Source: Carnegiea gigantea
Taxonomy: Eukaryota > Streptophyta > Magnoliopsida > Caryophyllales > Cactaceae
Length of the DNA: 64,000 bases
Direction: 5' to 3'
Assembly: GCA_029747015.1 (NCBI GenBank)
Contig: JAKOGI010002287.1
Location: 59,652-123,651 of the forward strand
Position 1 is the first letter of the stretch, and each line of letters starts with the position of its first letter. Positions 10,936 through 23,803 of this stretch are shown in pieces. The translations under genes and the position numbers were made by a program. Below the pieces are notes generated by a model, which saw only the letters and a program-made list of their open reading frames with translations, was not told the origin of the DNA and did no database searches.

Positions 10936-11592
10936 TATCACGATGGTACCATTCTTGTAGATTGTCTAGTGTGGGTTCTTTTCTCTCTTCTTCCCATGGT
11001 TATGATTGTTGTAAATTTTTTGGTGTTGGATAGGTATGCAGAGTCGCCAAAGATGATTTGACCTTCTATCATATGAGGTCGACTTGTTTTGAGCATGGAA
11101 GAAGTCAACACTTCAATTTAGCATTTTCAATTGGAACTAAGAGAAGTGCGATAGAAGGTCAAAGTGTTTTCAACTAGAACTACTCCCCTTGCAATGCAAG
11201 GGTTGAATAAATCAATACATCAATGTTTAGAATTATAAATACTTAGTGAACATTTTTTTTTTCATTGTTCATATTTATTTTATCAGTTAAAGAATCCTTG
11301 TATCCTTTTTTTTTTTAGTTTATGGATGTGCTATTTCTGCAAATCGGTGTTTATTAATGGAATTTCTAAGTAATTGATTAAGGAGAAGATGGATGGTCTT
11401 GCAAATTATATAATATATAAATAAAAAATGTACACATGCTAAAAGAAACAAAATGAATTAAAATAGTAGTTAATATCTTAACTAATAATGCAATGACACT
11501 TGGCAAAAACTTGTAGATTCACTCAATTTTATATATAGTTATATAGGTATGATTCTAGCTACTCTTATAAGATCTTAATTTCAAGTATAGCT
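10936..11592. other. Unassigned AT-rich stretch
   Basis: No gene is seen. Only local features stand out: an imperfect inverted pair around ttgaccttctatc (near 11058) and gatagaaggtcaa (near 11150), and a short palindrome ccttgcaatgcaagg near 11198. It separates copy A from the tandem array. Confidence 0.5.
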
Positions 11593-13644
11593 TATAATGT
11601 CAAATAAAAATATATTTCATGAAGTTATATTGTAATTTTTCAATGTTTGCAATAGAGGTACCGATGTTGAAAAACTCTGTTGATTGTATGAATTATGTTG
11701 CAGGTTTAGAGCTGATTAGTAGCATTTATCAATATTTTAAGGAAACTCTCTCATCAAAGACATTTTATTGTTGAACTAACTAGAACTGATTTTAGACTTG
11801 TCCTTTGTCGTTTTATCAGCGGCCAAAGCTTTTCGTACTAGCTAGGCAATTTTTCTTCAACCTTCACTTCCCAATATTTTAAATCTAATCTAGGAAATTG
11901 GATCCAAATTGAAATAGAAGTGATCTCATACTTACAAGTTGATTGCCCTATAGATCCAGGTTTAACAATAAAAATTTTTTTTTTCTTTTTTGGTGTCGAA
12001 GTAGATAGCTGAGCACCTCATTCGGTAAAGTCCATATTGAAGTCAAGCTATGAAGATACCTGTGGCTTTACTAGCCACCCAATCCAACTCATTGTTGCAC
12101 CAAATTGTTTTTAAGAAACCCTCTATAGCATGTAATGTGGGATTATACTCAAGCACAAAGCAAACCATAGACAACATCAACTCTCAACTTATGTTTATAC
12201 GTCAGTCTCATCTATATATTATGCACATTCCATGGTGTATGATGGGTTCAACATAATCCAATCCCATCCCCAAATGTAGAAATCAATCAATATCAAAATC
12301 AAAGGTTACTCCGAACTTTATGCTCAACAATTGATCTTAAATTTGAACTTTGTTGCTTCCTTAAGGTATCATCCAACTCGCAACTGTAGACCTATGATTA
12401 GCTCCCATGGCATTGAACATATAATGTCAAATAAAAATATATTTTATGAGGTTATATTGCAATTTTTTGATGTCTATAATAGAGGTACAGATGTCAAAAA
12501 ACTTTATGGATAGTAAGCATCATGTTGCAGGTTTAGAGTGGATTAGTAGTATTTACCGTAATGTTAAGGAAACTCCCTCATCAAAGACATTTTAATGAAG
12601 TCGTGAACAAAGCTGATTTCAGACTTCTCCTTTGTGGCTTTATCAGCAGCCAAAGCTTTCAGTACTAGTCTGGAAATTTTTCTTAAACCCTCACTACCCA
12701 ATTTTTTAAATCTAATCTAGGAAATTGGACCCAAATTAGAATAGAAGTGATCTTATCCTTAGAAATTGATTGCCCTGCAGACCCAGGTTTGATAATAAAA
12801 TGTTTTTTTTTCCTTTTTTTGTGTCGAATTAGATAGCTGAACCTCATTCTATGAAGTCTATATTGAAGTCAAGATATGAAGATACCGGTAGCTTTACTAA
12901 CCACCCAATCTAACCCCCTATTATACCAATTGTTTTCAAGGAACCCTCCATAACATGTAATGTGGGATTCGACTCAAGCACAAAGCAAACCATGGATAAT
13001 ATCAACTCTCAACTTATGATTATAAGTTAGTTTCATCTATATATTGTGCGCATTTCATGCATATAATGGGTTCAGCATAATCTAATCTTGCCCCCAAATG
13101 TGGAAATCGATCGATGTTAAAACCAAAGATTGCTCCATAACTTCATGCTCAGCAATTGATCTCAAATTTGAACTTTGCTGCCTCCTTAAGGCATCATCCA
13201 ACTCGTAAATATAGACGTATGACCGGTTCCATGGTATTGAACTTATAATGTCAAATAAAAATATGTTTTATGAAGTTATACTATTATTTTTCAATGTATA
13301 TAATAGAGGTTCATATGTTGAAAAACTTTGTGGATGGTAAGAATTATGCTGTAGGTTTAGAGCTGACTAGTAGTATTTACAATAATGTTAAGGAAACTTC
13401 ATCATCAAAGATATTTTAATGAAATTATGAACAAAATTGATTTTAGACTTCTCCTTTGTGCCCTTATCAGTAGCCAAAGCTTCTCCATAGCATAACAATT
13501 TTGCTTAAATATTCACTTCCCTAATATTTTAAATCTAATCAAAGAAATTAGACCTAAATTAGAATAAAAGTGATCTCATCCTCAGAAATTGATTGCCCCA
13601 CTAACCAATATTCAACAATAAAAGGTTAGGATTTTTTTGGGTTG

Positions 13645-13700
13645 TGTGTGTGCATGCGTGCGTATGCATGCGTGCGTGCGTGCGTGCATGTGTGTGTGTC
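13645..13700. repeat. (TGCG/TGTG)n microsatellite
   Basis: A run of alternating tgtg, catgcg and tgcg units lies within the third tandem unit. It accounts for much of that unit's extra length. Confidence 0.85.
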
Positions 13701-14279
13701 AAAGCAGATGCTTGAGTACCTCACTCTCTAAAGTTCATATTGAAGTCAAGTTATAAAGATGCCCCTAGCTTTACTAACCAGCCCAATCCAACTCCTTATT
13801 GTCCCAAATTGTTTTCGAAAAACCCTCCATAATATGTAATGTGGGACTATACTCAAACACAAAGCAAACCATAGACAATAGTCAACTCATGATATACGTC
13901 AATGTCATCTATACATTGTATGCACATTCCATTATGTGTAATGGGTTCAACATATTCTATTCTCTTCCCTAAATGTGGAAATTGATCGACATCAAAATCA
14001 AAGGTTACTCCACAACTTCATGCTCAGCAAGTGATCTCAAATTTGAATTTTGCTATTTTCTTAAAGAATCATCCAAATCGCAAATGTAGATCTATGATTA
14101 GCTCGAATGGTATTGAACTTTTAATGTAAAATAAAGATATATTTTATGAAGACATATTGTAATTTTTTCGATGTATAGGATAGAGGTACCGATGTTGAGA
14201 AACTCTATTGATGGGAAGAATTATCTATAGTTTTAAAGTTGATTAGTAGGATTTACCATAATTTAAGGAAATTCTCACG

Positions 14280-14490
14280 TCAAATACATTTTAATGAAGA
14301 CATGAGTAAAATTGCTTTTAGACTTCTTTTTTGTGACTTTATCAGTAGCCAAAGCTTCTTTACTGGCCTGGCGGTTTCCCTTAAATCTTCACTTCCCCAA
14401 TATTTTAAATCCAATTCAAGAAGTTGGACCCAAACTAGCAAAGAAGTGATCTTATTCTTACAAATTGATTTTCCCATTAACCAAGGTTGA
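14280..14490 (-). pseudogene. DUF4283-like fragment (best-preserved copy in tandem array)
   Basis: Reading the minus strand gives a segment containing LLVWVQLLELDLKYWGSEDL followed by a Lys-rich stretch. In the other units the equivalent reads WVQFPGLDLKYWGSEGL and later ADKATKEKSKISF. The pattern of a WVxLPGLxLxYW block, then L-x-K-I and a DxxT stretch, is that of the DUF4283 domain found in ORF1 of plant L1 LINEs and in related zinc-knuckle proteins. Equivalent fragments lie at about 11789-11950, 12620-12780, 13440-13600 and 15110-15275, all antisense and all broken by frameshifts. No zinc knuckle or RT was found next to them. The assignment is from motif memory and is moderate. Confidence 0.55.
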
Positions 14491-15741
14491 ACAATAAAAG
14501 TTGGTGTGAAAGCAGATGCTTGAGCACCTCATTCCCTAAAGTTCATATTGAAGTCAAGCTATAAAGACGCCGCTAGCATTACTAAGCACCCAATCCAACC
14601 CCTTATTGTCCCATATTATTTTCAAGAAACCCTTCCTAACATTATAATGTGAGATTAGACTCAAGCACAAAGCAAACCATAGACAATACTCAACTTACGT
14701 GAATCCGTCTACACATTGTATGCACATTCTATTATGTGTAATGGGTTGAACATTATCCAATCTCTTCCCCAAATGTGGAAATCAATCAATATCAAATCTA
14801 AGGTTAGTCCACAACTCCATGCTCAACAACTGATCTTAAATTTGAATTTTGCTGCTTCATTAAGGTATTATCCAACTCGTAAATGTGGACATATGATCAA
14901 TTCCCATGGTATTGAACTCGTAATATCAAAGGAAAATATATTTTATAAAGTTGTAGTGTAATTTTTCAATGTTTGGAATAGAGGTACTAATGTTGAAAAA
15001 CTCTGTTGATGGTAAGAATTATGCTGTAGGTAGAGCTACATAGTAGTATTTACCCTAATTTTAAGAAAACTCCCTCGTCAAAGACATTTGATGAAGACAT
15101 GAGCAAAACTAATTTTAGACTTCTCCCTTTTGGCTTTATTAGTAGCCAAAGCTTCTCTACTAGCCTCGAAATTTTTCTTAAGTATTCACTTCCCCAATAT
15201 TTTAAATCTAATCCAGGAATTTGGACCTAAACAAGAATAGACGTGATCTCATCCTTACAAATTGATTGTCCCAATGACCAAGGTTCGACAATAAAAGTGT
15301 AGGGTTCTTTTTCTTTTCTTATTTTTGTGTGCCAAAGAAGATACTTGAGCAACTCATTCTCCAATTAAAGTTCATATTGAAGTCATAAAGATACCCTTAG
15401 CTTTATCGATCACCTAATCCAATCCGTTGTTGTCTCAAATTGTTTTTAAGAAACCCTCCCTCACAGATAATGTGGGACTAGACTCAAGAACAAAGAAAAC
15501 CATAGACAATACTCAACTTATGATTATACGTCAGTCTCATCGATGCACATTGTATGTGTATTCTATTGTGTGTAATGGGTTCAATAAAATTTTTGAATAT
15601 AGAAATCGATCGATATTAAAATCAAATATTACTTCACAACTTCATGCTTAGCAATTGATCTCAAATTTGAACTTTGCAACTTCCTTTGTGATATTAATCC
15701 AACTCGCAAATGTAGAACTATGGTTAGCTCTCATAGTATCG

Positions 15742-16358
15742 AACTGATGTTTTCAATCTGACCCCAACACAATTGGGAGGAATTTACTCTTGTATCAGTT
15801 TAAATGATGAAATTTGTGCGAACACTTGCTTGAAGATAAGGGGGAGCTTTTGTTTGCTAGCTTTTATCGACAGTGTTCGTATAAAAGGTATAGATTTTTG
15901 TGTAGATTTTTTCTCTTCCTTTTTGCTAGAGAGTAAGCTAAGCTTTCTCGCACTTTTTTCTCTATCTACTTTTTCAACTCATTAATTGTGTTGTCATTGG
16001 TAGCTAATAAAACATATATATTTTCGATCTAAATTGAAGAATGAAATAAACAAGGATAATAGCCCTGGTACATAACAAAAATTTATCGTATTGACGATCA
16101 AACTAAAGTAAGTTAGGCATATGGCTTATCTACTGCTAGAAAGGGAGAAAATGAAGGTCCATATGGGAAGTAAGATACAAACTAGGTTGGTTGAATGAAA
16201 CACTAATATATCTGGTGATTACAAAATGTAGTATTAATTGTCATTTGCTAATATTAAAAGGTTATTTATCGAACAATGATAAGTAGAGTTTTGATTTAGT
16301 CTAAAAAGTTTACGTCCATTACCTAAGATAAAGACCTAAATATGTACTCCATGAAGCT
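15742..16358. other. Unassigned stretch between tandem array and G2 LTR
   Basis: No recognisable gene is seen. A 70-codon plus-strand frame at 15773-15985 has no known motif. A purine run (gataagggggagct, about 15835) looks like a retrotransposon polypurine tract, but no LTR start follows it. Confidence 0.4.
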
Positions 16359-18041
16359 TGTACGAGATTTTCAAAGTGAATTTATAGCCGCAAGCATACA
16401 GTTTTTGCTGTAGTACTTGAGGGTAGTGTCCTCAGGGACGTTGGATGAGATTAGGCCACTGACTGTGAAAATAAACTAATCTATCATCATTTTAAACTAA
16501 TTAAAATAATAAAAAAACAACTACTATTGATTATGAATAGACCTACTTCTAAATAATCCCTAATTGTTCACAAACTCTAATAGGATCTAAATAGCTTTTA
16601 AACTAGATAAAATAGCAAAACTAAATTCAATCACATTAGCTCAACTAACCACAAATAATATGATACTAAGCATGCTATAATGTAGGGACTTCTAATCAAA
16701 AATCAAGAGTAACATAATGAAAACCCAAACTCACCCTCATAGAACTGGGAATAAGAATGAGCATATAATCTAATAAAATTAGAAGCAAGAAGATAGCACA
16801 ACACAGTCACAGTCAGGTGTTAAAAGCCAGAATAACAAAGCTGAATAGGGCAGCCAGGGTAGAAGAAGAAGAATGAAGCAGCAAGACAAAGAAATTGAAA
16901 ATCATAAAGTCATCATAACAACAAAATCAAACTGACCAAAGAACTAATGGGCTTTCTAGCTCAGCACTTGCTCCCACACTCAGATATGGTGGTCTTGCAC
17001 ACCAAGGTGGTTCATGCCTCCATTAATGGAGGGAAGGTGAGTCCAAAATTGAATCCAAAAGCAAATAAAAACAAGGCAGATTTTGTAAACAAGAAATACA
17101 TTAGCCATATTCACCCAAATCAGAAAAAAAACTTGCATGATTGAACTAAAGTTTGAAGCGAAAAAGAGCAAAAAGTGGGTAGATGAATAGAGGAAGGAAA
17201 AGACGAAAATTCAACCAACTTCAGAGCCAAGAATTGCAGCTTTCGACTTAGAAACTAATGACTTTAACGTTCACATACATGAAATTGCAAGCTAAAAACA
17301 GATCTAACACTCGAAATCAAAAATAGATGAAATGAAATAAAACCCTAAATTATATACTACAACTAAACTAACTAAAAACCCTAAAAATAAAACCTAAATT
17401 ATCCTAAAATCGATGTTGCTCTTCGATTTATACTCCTTTGATCCCTCCTTGACCCTTCATTTTGCCTCCAATGAATTGTCGAGATGGTGCCAAATGGTGG
17501 AGATGGGGGTAATTCAGTGATGATGGTGAGCATGTATGATGGTGTAGACATTGATGATGGATAGTGAAGATGGTGATATAGGTGAGAGGATGTGTGGTAA
17601 AGCTGGTGAAGGTGTGGTGGTAGATATGGGGGGGAGAGAGAGAGCTGAGATTAGGGATGGGGTTTTTATCAGGTTTTTTTTTTTTTTTTGAAACCAGAGA
17701 GTATAGAGAGAGCGAGCAAATACGAGAGGGGGTTGGGTGTCACGTGAATGTCATGTGAGCAGCTAGCTGTTTTACTTTTTATTTTTTCCTTTTCTTCTGC
17801 TCTTGGTTCCTCCTTTTTGAGCCACAAGAAAGAGTATGCTAACGAAAATGTTGGGCCAAATCAAGTACAAGCAATCCAAGCTCTCTATTTCACTATTTTC
17901 TTCATTTTTTCCACATTTTTCTAATTTATTATATTACTTGCAAAACAAAATAAAAGCAAAGAAAAATCTAAATATAATAATTATTTCAAGCATAAATTAG
18001 ATATAAAGTATTATAAAATGATCGTATTTTTTATGCAAACA
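16359..18041 (-). repeat. G2 LTR A (3' LTR)
   Basis: On the minus strand it starts TGTTTGCATAAAAAATACG just after the purine-rich segment complementary to 18042-18056 and ends TCTCGTACA at 16359. Its partner is 58052-59779; the two share long colinear stretches, including the region with gatggtgagcatg repeats and a GA-rich run (17630-17645 here, longer in LTR B). No primer site lies beyond 16359, so this is the terminal LTR. The adjacent five bases are AAGCT, a candidate TSD that cannot be matched. Short open frames in it are not genes. Confidence 0.8.
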
Positions 18042-18333
18042 AATACGCCTACACCTAGATTTTGCTTGTCCTCGAATAAAACAAACTAAAGTACCTAAAA
18101 AAATGGAAAATGAGAAAAAGAAATACCTAAATCCCTTTTGTAGGAATCATAGTTGTATTTAGCATATGAAACAAGCCCTTTAAACCCCTCAATTTCATAA
18201 GTGGATGAGTGAGGTCTTATGAGGGTTTTCAAGTGAAATACCTAAAAAAATTTTCAAAAACAAAGAAAAATCTTTCTAGTTCTTCAAAACGTGAAACATA
18301 TATACAAGTAATAGGCAAATTATGTACACAATC
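18042..18333 (-). other. G2 3' internal region, segment adjoining LTR A
   Basis: This non-coding segment on the minus strand leads into the G2 3' LTR. It contains the family block complementary to tttgcttgtcctcgaataaa and then the purine-rich tract. It continues at 28870 after removal of G1, and the same sequence recurs at 59780-60268. Confidence 0.75.
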
Positions 18334-21300
18334 TGTTCAACCATAATTATGATATTTTATACCTTTATGTTATCTATTATTTGCTCGAAATAAATTATTA
18401 ATTTAGAATTTTAATATTGGTTTTATTTGTTTTATAGGAATTTGAGACATTTGAAGAATAAATAAATTGCTTGAAAAAAAGAGAGAAAAATGAATCAAAA
18501 GGGGATTAGACACAACAAGCATTAGGTCAAGAAAAAGAGAAGAAAAACTCAAGTACCTGAGCCTAGGCATGAGGCCCAGGCCTGGTCCACCCTTCCTTCT
18601 CCCATTCTCCTTTTCCCTTCTCTTTCTTCTCTCTTTCGGGCCAACCTACCTTTCTTTTCTTTCCCGAGCCCATCAGGCTGCCCCAGCCTGCTTTTTCGTT
18701 TAGTCATCATGCACATGTCCCGTGAGCTCGACCTCCTTTCACCCCCAACCTCTTCTTCTTCTTCCCCATTTCGTGACACCAGACCATGGGGACCCAAAAA
18801 TATGGCAGTGGTAGGCTCTTCAACTCCCTCCACCATAACTGTCACACTATTCTCTTTCTTTTTCCTCCATAATTCATCATAATGAGTCCACTCAACTATT
18901 ACCCAACATCCCTCGACCCTTCTTCTTCTTCCCCTGTGCAGCTCAGGTCGAAAAACAGAACAGGGCCGTTCGTCTTCCCCCAAACAGCCATGATGACCCC
19001 CTCTCTCTCTCCTTATTCATTCAATCTGTTACTCCTTAATTAACCGTCAACAATGGGATGGTTTCAAGGCAATTGAAGGGGATCGTTTGGGGGCTGTTCT
19101 TATTCGGCCTTTAAAAGAGAAACAGAGGAGACGGCGGCGGAAATGGGCAGAGTAGATTAGGGTAGTAGTAGAGACACAACAAAAAAAAAAAAAAAAAAAA
19201 GCCATGCTTCCACTCTTATTTAACCACACTTGACTAAGTGTAGTAGGAAAATAAGCAAAAATGAGCGCCTACTATCCCAACACATAATAAGTAAGGAAAA
19301 ATATAACTGCTCTTATAAGAGTGGTAGTAAGTAATTAAGGTATGTCCACACATATTGAGCGTGGGGACTTGTACCTTGTAAATAGAATGCACTTAGCATG
19401 GATATTAAGTGTAGTAGCATTTATTTTTATTTTTGAAAATTTATTTTAAGTTTCACCACCAAATTAGTGAAGACCATTGAATTTTTTTTTTTAAAAAGCA
19501 AAAAGGAAATATTACTGAGCTGTTGCTGTAGGACAAAATCCAAATACTATGTTGACAACAACAATTGGAAATTTTTAAGAAACCTGAAGCAAAATATCCC
19601 TCCAATAAGCAAAGAAAAAAAAGAAAAGATACATTAAATTAATAACCCCAAGCCCAGTAGTAACGATTCAATTCGCGTTCTTTTTCCTTAAAGTTTCACT
19701 GACTGATCCTTCCACTGCTCCTCTTCGACCTCTCACTTGCCTCTTCGACACAGCCATCCAAATCTTCGTCGCCGGCAACTAAATGGCCTCCATTGCAGCA
19801 CAGGCATGTTCTGACTAGAGTCGTCGCCGGTGGGTGGTTTTGATGCACGGTTCTTCGATTCATCTTCAACCTTGCAGTTTCGCTTATAAACCCTAATTTT
19901 ACTCATTATCATCAGCATTACTGAGTAATTGTCTACCCTAACTCTTCAATTTTTCTTTTACTTCTTTTATATGGGGATAAACTTCAATTTTGGGGAGTTT
20001 CTAACAATAAAGCATGTCAATTTGGTGTTTTAGGGTTTTAAAGCGGTTTTATCTTGATTTTAATTTGAGTTGATTTTGATTATTCTTTTTTATTTTTATT
20101 TGGCCATGTTGAATTTGTGCAAATAGTGCTTTTAAGGAAATAGCTTAATCATAATCACTTCTCTGTGACTTTATCTTGATTTCGTTCGGCTGATTTTTAC
20201 TGTTTGACATTTCAGCCAACAATGTCAAAGTACCCTTGGATTTTATACCATTTTGCAAAGTGCCATTTGAATAGATTTTTCTACTAAAACCTTATTGAAA
20301 CCATGTTTGATCTTGAAACTCTTTTTGGCTTGCAATCATATCTGGAATATGCCCTGTCTTATTTTTCATTACTACTATCATTCTAGTTAATAGCTGGAAC
20401 CTTTGTATTACAACTCATTGTCTCTAGAGAAAGACCCTTTTATATTTACGTTGAATTTGTTTTGAGCCTTATCAACTACATTAAAGAATAGGAACAGAAT
20501 AAACATGTCCTTGATGCAATTTCCATGGAGCTCCTTGAGGAATCTGTAGGATTATTTGACTGCTAATCAGTTATATTCTTCTCTATGCGCCACATAATCT
20601 GGTAGCTATAAGCCACTGAATACTTTCAGGTTTCATGGTATATGTATTTTTGATATAAGTTCCAAAATCTATTTAAAGTTTTACAACTATGTATTTCGAT
20701 CTCATCTTCTCTGTTTCACTAATCAATGGCAGAGGTTTTGGTCAGTGTTCAAACACAAAGTGAGGCAATTTAGCATCTTTTTTTGGGCAATTTGGCATCT
20801 TTTCTGGGCAATTTGGCAATAGTGTGAGAGTAATTAGGGCACTAGCAGAGAGTAGAGTTTCTTGTAGTTTCGATTTTCTTCAAATTCAGTCTAGTTTCAT
20901 TTATTCAGATCTCGTTATTAATTTTTCAACTTTAGTGAAATTAGATTATGTTTTTTTTTTGAGTTCAAGTACAAGTTTGGATATTGGAATTGAATTTGCA
21001 AACATTTGTGTTGAATTTCTGATTTGAGGTTCCGTTTTCTTGAGCTTTTCTTTGGGTTCGATTGCTCTGTTTTGGTGTGTGCCTCTGCTCGTTTCCCTTG
21101 CTTCATTTATCCAAGCTCATGAACTATTTGCGGCTAAGTGTTGGTGAGGTGAAAATATTTGCAGTTTGTCGCTTCTTACTTTGACTAGTATTGTTCACAA
21201 ATCCATGAATTAATCTTGTTCATTTAGCCTATTAATTTGCGGAATTTCCAATCATGACACTTGATTAATTTAGGATTTAGTTTTAATTTAGTTTGGAAGT

Positions 21301-21387
21301 TTTGGTAACCCAATTTCACAACCATCCCTAAGGACGACACCCGTAAGCACTACAACGAAAGAACCGTATGCTTGCGAATTTAATACA
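18334..21387 (+). repeat. G1 5' LTR, carrying a 1.7-kb insertion
   Basis: It starts TGTTCAACCATAA and ends TTTAATACA directly before the primer site. It aligns with the 3' LTR (27508-28864) from 18334 to about 19174 and again from 20852 to 21387. The extra length matches the insert at 19175-20851. Arg-rich open frames on the minus strand occur in both LTRs (18549-18983 here) but only reflect pyrimidine-rich LTR sequence. Confidence 0.85.
19175..20851. mobile_element. Unclassified 1.7-kb insertion in G1 5' LTR
   Basis: This segment is missing from the other G1 LTR. It is flanked by the direct repeats attagggtagtagtagaga (19156-19174) and attagggcactagcagaga (20833-20851), 16 of 19 matching. 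It starts with a 20-base A run. Around 19680-19920 it becomes GC-richer and gene-like, with a possible 5'-UTR-like pyrimidine stretch and an ATGGCCTCCATTGCAGC start that stops after 11 codons. The rest is T-rich and intron-like. A three-fold gggcaatttggcatctttt repeat lies near 20780-20820. No terminal inverted repeat or transposase is visible. Confidence 0.6.
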
Positions 21388-21394
21388 AGTTTTT

Positions 21395-21412
21395 TGATGC
21401 CGTTGCCGGGGA
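21395..21412 (+). promoter_or_regulatory. G1 primer-binding site (tRNA-Asp type)
   Basis: TGATGCCGTTGCCGGGGA begins seven bases after the 5' LTR end. It differs by one base from the complement of the plant tRNA-Asp 3' end (TGGCGCCGTTGCCGGGGA), which is typical of Athila/Tat-type gypsy elements. Confidence 0.85.
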
Positions 21413-21481
21413 TGGTGTTATGACATTAGGTCACGTTGAGTCATTTGCATCGATTTCATTTTCATTACGTATCTTTGATTT

Positions 21482-23803
21482 GTTGGTGGGCAACTCCTTT
21501 TTCAAGAAGAAGGAGGATCACCTAGTGACCTTCAAGAGTAGCTCCTGCAAGACACAGATTGACTACTTCCTCACGAGGAAGGAAAGTCGGAGATCGTGTA
21601 AGGACTGCAAAGTGATTCCTAGCGAGTTTCTGGGAACTCAACATAGGTTGCTGGTTCTAGATGCAGAGTTCAAGTATCCTAGGAGGACGAAAAGGAGAGT
21701 CGGAGAACCCAGAATTAAGTGGTGGACCCTCACGAAGGAAAGGCGGGGTTAATAGCAGAAAGAATAGCCGAGGAGGGAGCTTGGAGGAGGGCAGAAGACG
21801 CCGATTCGATGTGGGAGGCTGTGGTGGATTGCATCCGAAGGTCGGCTAAGGAAACCCTAGGTCTTTCCTGGGGAGGCGGGAACAGGATGGAGGGCGCCTG
21901 GTGGTGGAACGAAGAGGTGAAGGAGAAAGTGAAGGCCAAAAAAGATGCTTTCGCGGAGTTTATAAGCAGCAGTTCGGAGGAAGAGAGGGAGCAAAAGAAG
22001 ATTGGATACAAGGCGGTCAAGAAGGTAGCCAGAAAGGCGGTGGCAATAGCAAAGAGCCAGGCTTTTGATAGACTGTACCATAGATTGGGGACGAAGGAAG
22101 GGGAGAAGGAGGTTTTCAAACTGGCTAGGGCGAGGGAAAGGAAGACTAGGGATTTGGGAGTGGTAAGGTGCATCAAGGACGAAGAAGGTAAGGTGCTGAC
22201 TGAGAATGATGAAATTAGAGAGAAATGGCAAAGGTTCTTTGCTAAACTTCTCAATGGGGAAGGAGTGCGAGACGACTTTAGTAGGGGCGGAGAGTATAGC
22301 GATCAGCGAGCGAGCGACCTTATAGCAAAGGAGGAGATTAGGGAGGCCTTGAAGAAGATGGCGAATGGGAAGGCCGTGGGCCCAGACCAGATTCCAGTGG
22401 AAGTTTGGAAGTTTATGGGGGAGGTAGGGGTAGATTGGCTCACGGAGCTGTTTAATGTCATTTACAGGACCGCCAAGATGCCCAGAGAGTAGAGGGACAG
22501 CACAGTCATCCCACTGTACAAAAACAAAGGGGATATTCAAGTTTGTAATAACTTTAGGGGTATTAAACTGCTCAGCCACACTATGAAGCTATGGGAGAGG
22601 GTGATTGAGAGAAGGTTACACGAGGTTGTAGAGATTTCAGAGAACCAATTTGGTTTCATGCCAGACAGATCGACCACTGAGGCGATCCACCTCCTCAGAG
22701 GGCTCATGGGCTTGTTCAGGGATAAAAAGGTGGATCTCCATATGGTGTTCACTGACCTAGAGAAAGCGTATGATCGAGTCCCAAGGGAGGTATTGTGGAG
22801 GTGTTTGGAAGAGAAAAGGGTGTCACCCGCGTACATCCGAGTAATTAAGGATATGTACGAGGGAGGGCGGACGCATGTTAGGACACCAGGAGGGGTCTCT
22901 AAGGACTTCGCTGTTAGTATGGGCCTTCATCAGGGCTCCGCCCTAAGCCCGTTTCTTTTCACTTTAGTTTTGGATGAACTCACTAGAGGAATCCAGGATG
23001 AAGTGCCTTGGTGCATGTTATTTGCAGATGACATCGTTCTTATCGATGTGACCAGGCAGGGGGTGAATGACAGGTTGGAGAGTTGGAGGCATACGCTGGA
23101 AGTTAGGGGTTTTCGGTTAAATAGATCAAAAACGGAGTACCTCCATTGCTGTTTCAGTGGTAGGATAGAAGAAGGGGGAGAAATCACACTGGATGGGAGG
23201 GTGATACCAAAAGTCGCTAAATTTAAGTATCTGGGCTCGATCATCCAGCAAAATGGGGACATTGACGAGGATATTAGCTAGCGGATAAGAGTGGGTTGGC
23301 AAAAGTGGAAGTCAGCATCAGGGGTACTGTGTGACAAGCGAGTGCCCCTAGGATTAAAAGGCAAAGTCTATCGGATGGTAGTTAGACCGGCTGTTCTCTA
23401 TGGATCGGAGTGTTGGCCTCTAAAGAAGACGCAGGCCCAAAGGTTGATGGTAGTCGAGATGAGAATGATCAGGTGGATGTGTGGTTTTACGAGATTGGAC
23501 AGAATTAGGAATGGAGTAATCAGGAGCTTAGCTGAAGTGGCTCCCATGGAGGAGAAGATGAGGGAATCGAGGCTCAGATGGTTTGGCCACGTAAAGAGGA
23601 GAAGTATGGCCGCCCCAGTGAGAAGGTGCGAATTGATCGTCCCCCCTGGTGGAAAGAGAGGGAGAGGTAGACCGAAAAAAAGCCTAGAGGGAGTGGTTAG
23701 AGAGGACTTGAGAGTTGCCGGTCTTACGGAGGACATGGCTCAGGATAGGAGGTTGTGGCGGGATAGGATTAGGGTCTCTGATTGTAGGGGACCGGACGCG
23801 TAG
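21482..23803 (+). pseudogene. RTE LINE endonuclease C-terminus and reverse transcriptase
   Basis: The frame begins in the apurinic-like endonuclease with SFFKKKEDHLVTFKS, QIDYFL and TQHRLLV (the last carrying the catalytic His). A frameshift at about 21735-21750 moves to the frame that runs to 23803. RT motifs seen are NFRGIKLLSHTMKLWERVIE, QFGFMPDRSTTEAI, FTDLEKAYDRVPRE, GLHQGSALSPFLF and the catalytic FADDIVL. The C-terminus contains [10 protein letters not shown], typical of RTE. Two in-frame stops are present: TAG at 22490-22492, where Trp is expected, and TAG at 23279-23281. With one frameshift and two stops in 2.3 kb this is a fairly young copy. Confidence 0.92.

Larger units (their letters stand above)
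11593..15741. repeat. Five-unit tandem array, period about 0.82 kb
   Basis: The marker ataatgtcaaataaaaata recurs, with decay, at 11593, 12421, 13245, 14121 and 14921, and the array stops near 15741. The spacings are 828, 824, 876, 800 and about 820 bases. A second marker around tgaagtcaag..atgaagat recurs at about 12032, 12863, 13740, 14552 and 15380 with the same phase, so whole units are duplicated. The 876-base unit is longer because of a TG/CG-rich microsatellite (13645-13700). Units differ by many substitutions and small indels, so the array is old. Each unit holds a minus-strand DUF4283-like fragment. Confidence 0.9.

Noticed and set aside
10920..10945. Similarity of gtaattctattttctt after copy A to the G2 gag start (minus strand, near 57840)
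   Set aside because: About 16 bases only and no further G2 sequence follows, so it was judged coincidental.
18549..18983. Arg/Glu-rich 144-codon minus-strand frame, repeated at 27885-28163
   Set aside because: It is in both LTRs of G1, has no domain, and follows from the pyrimidine-rich LTR sequence.
21730..22579. Long antisense frames (174 and 240 codons) opposite the LINE RT
   Set aside because: They are shadows of the LINE coding strand and have no recognisable domain.
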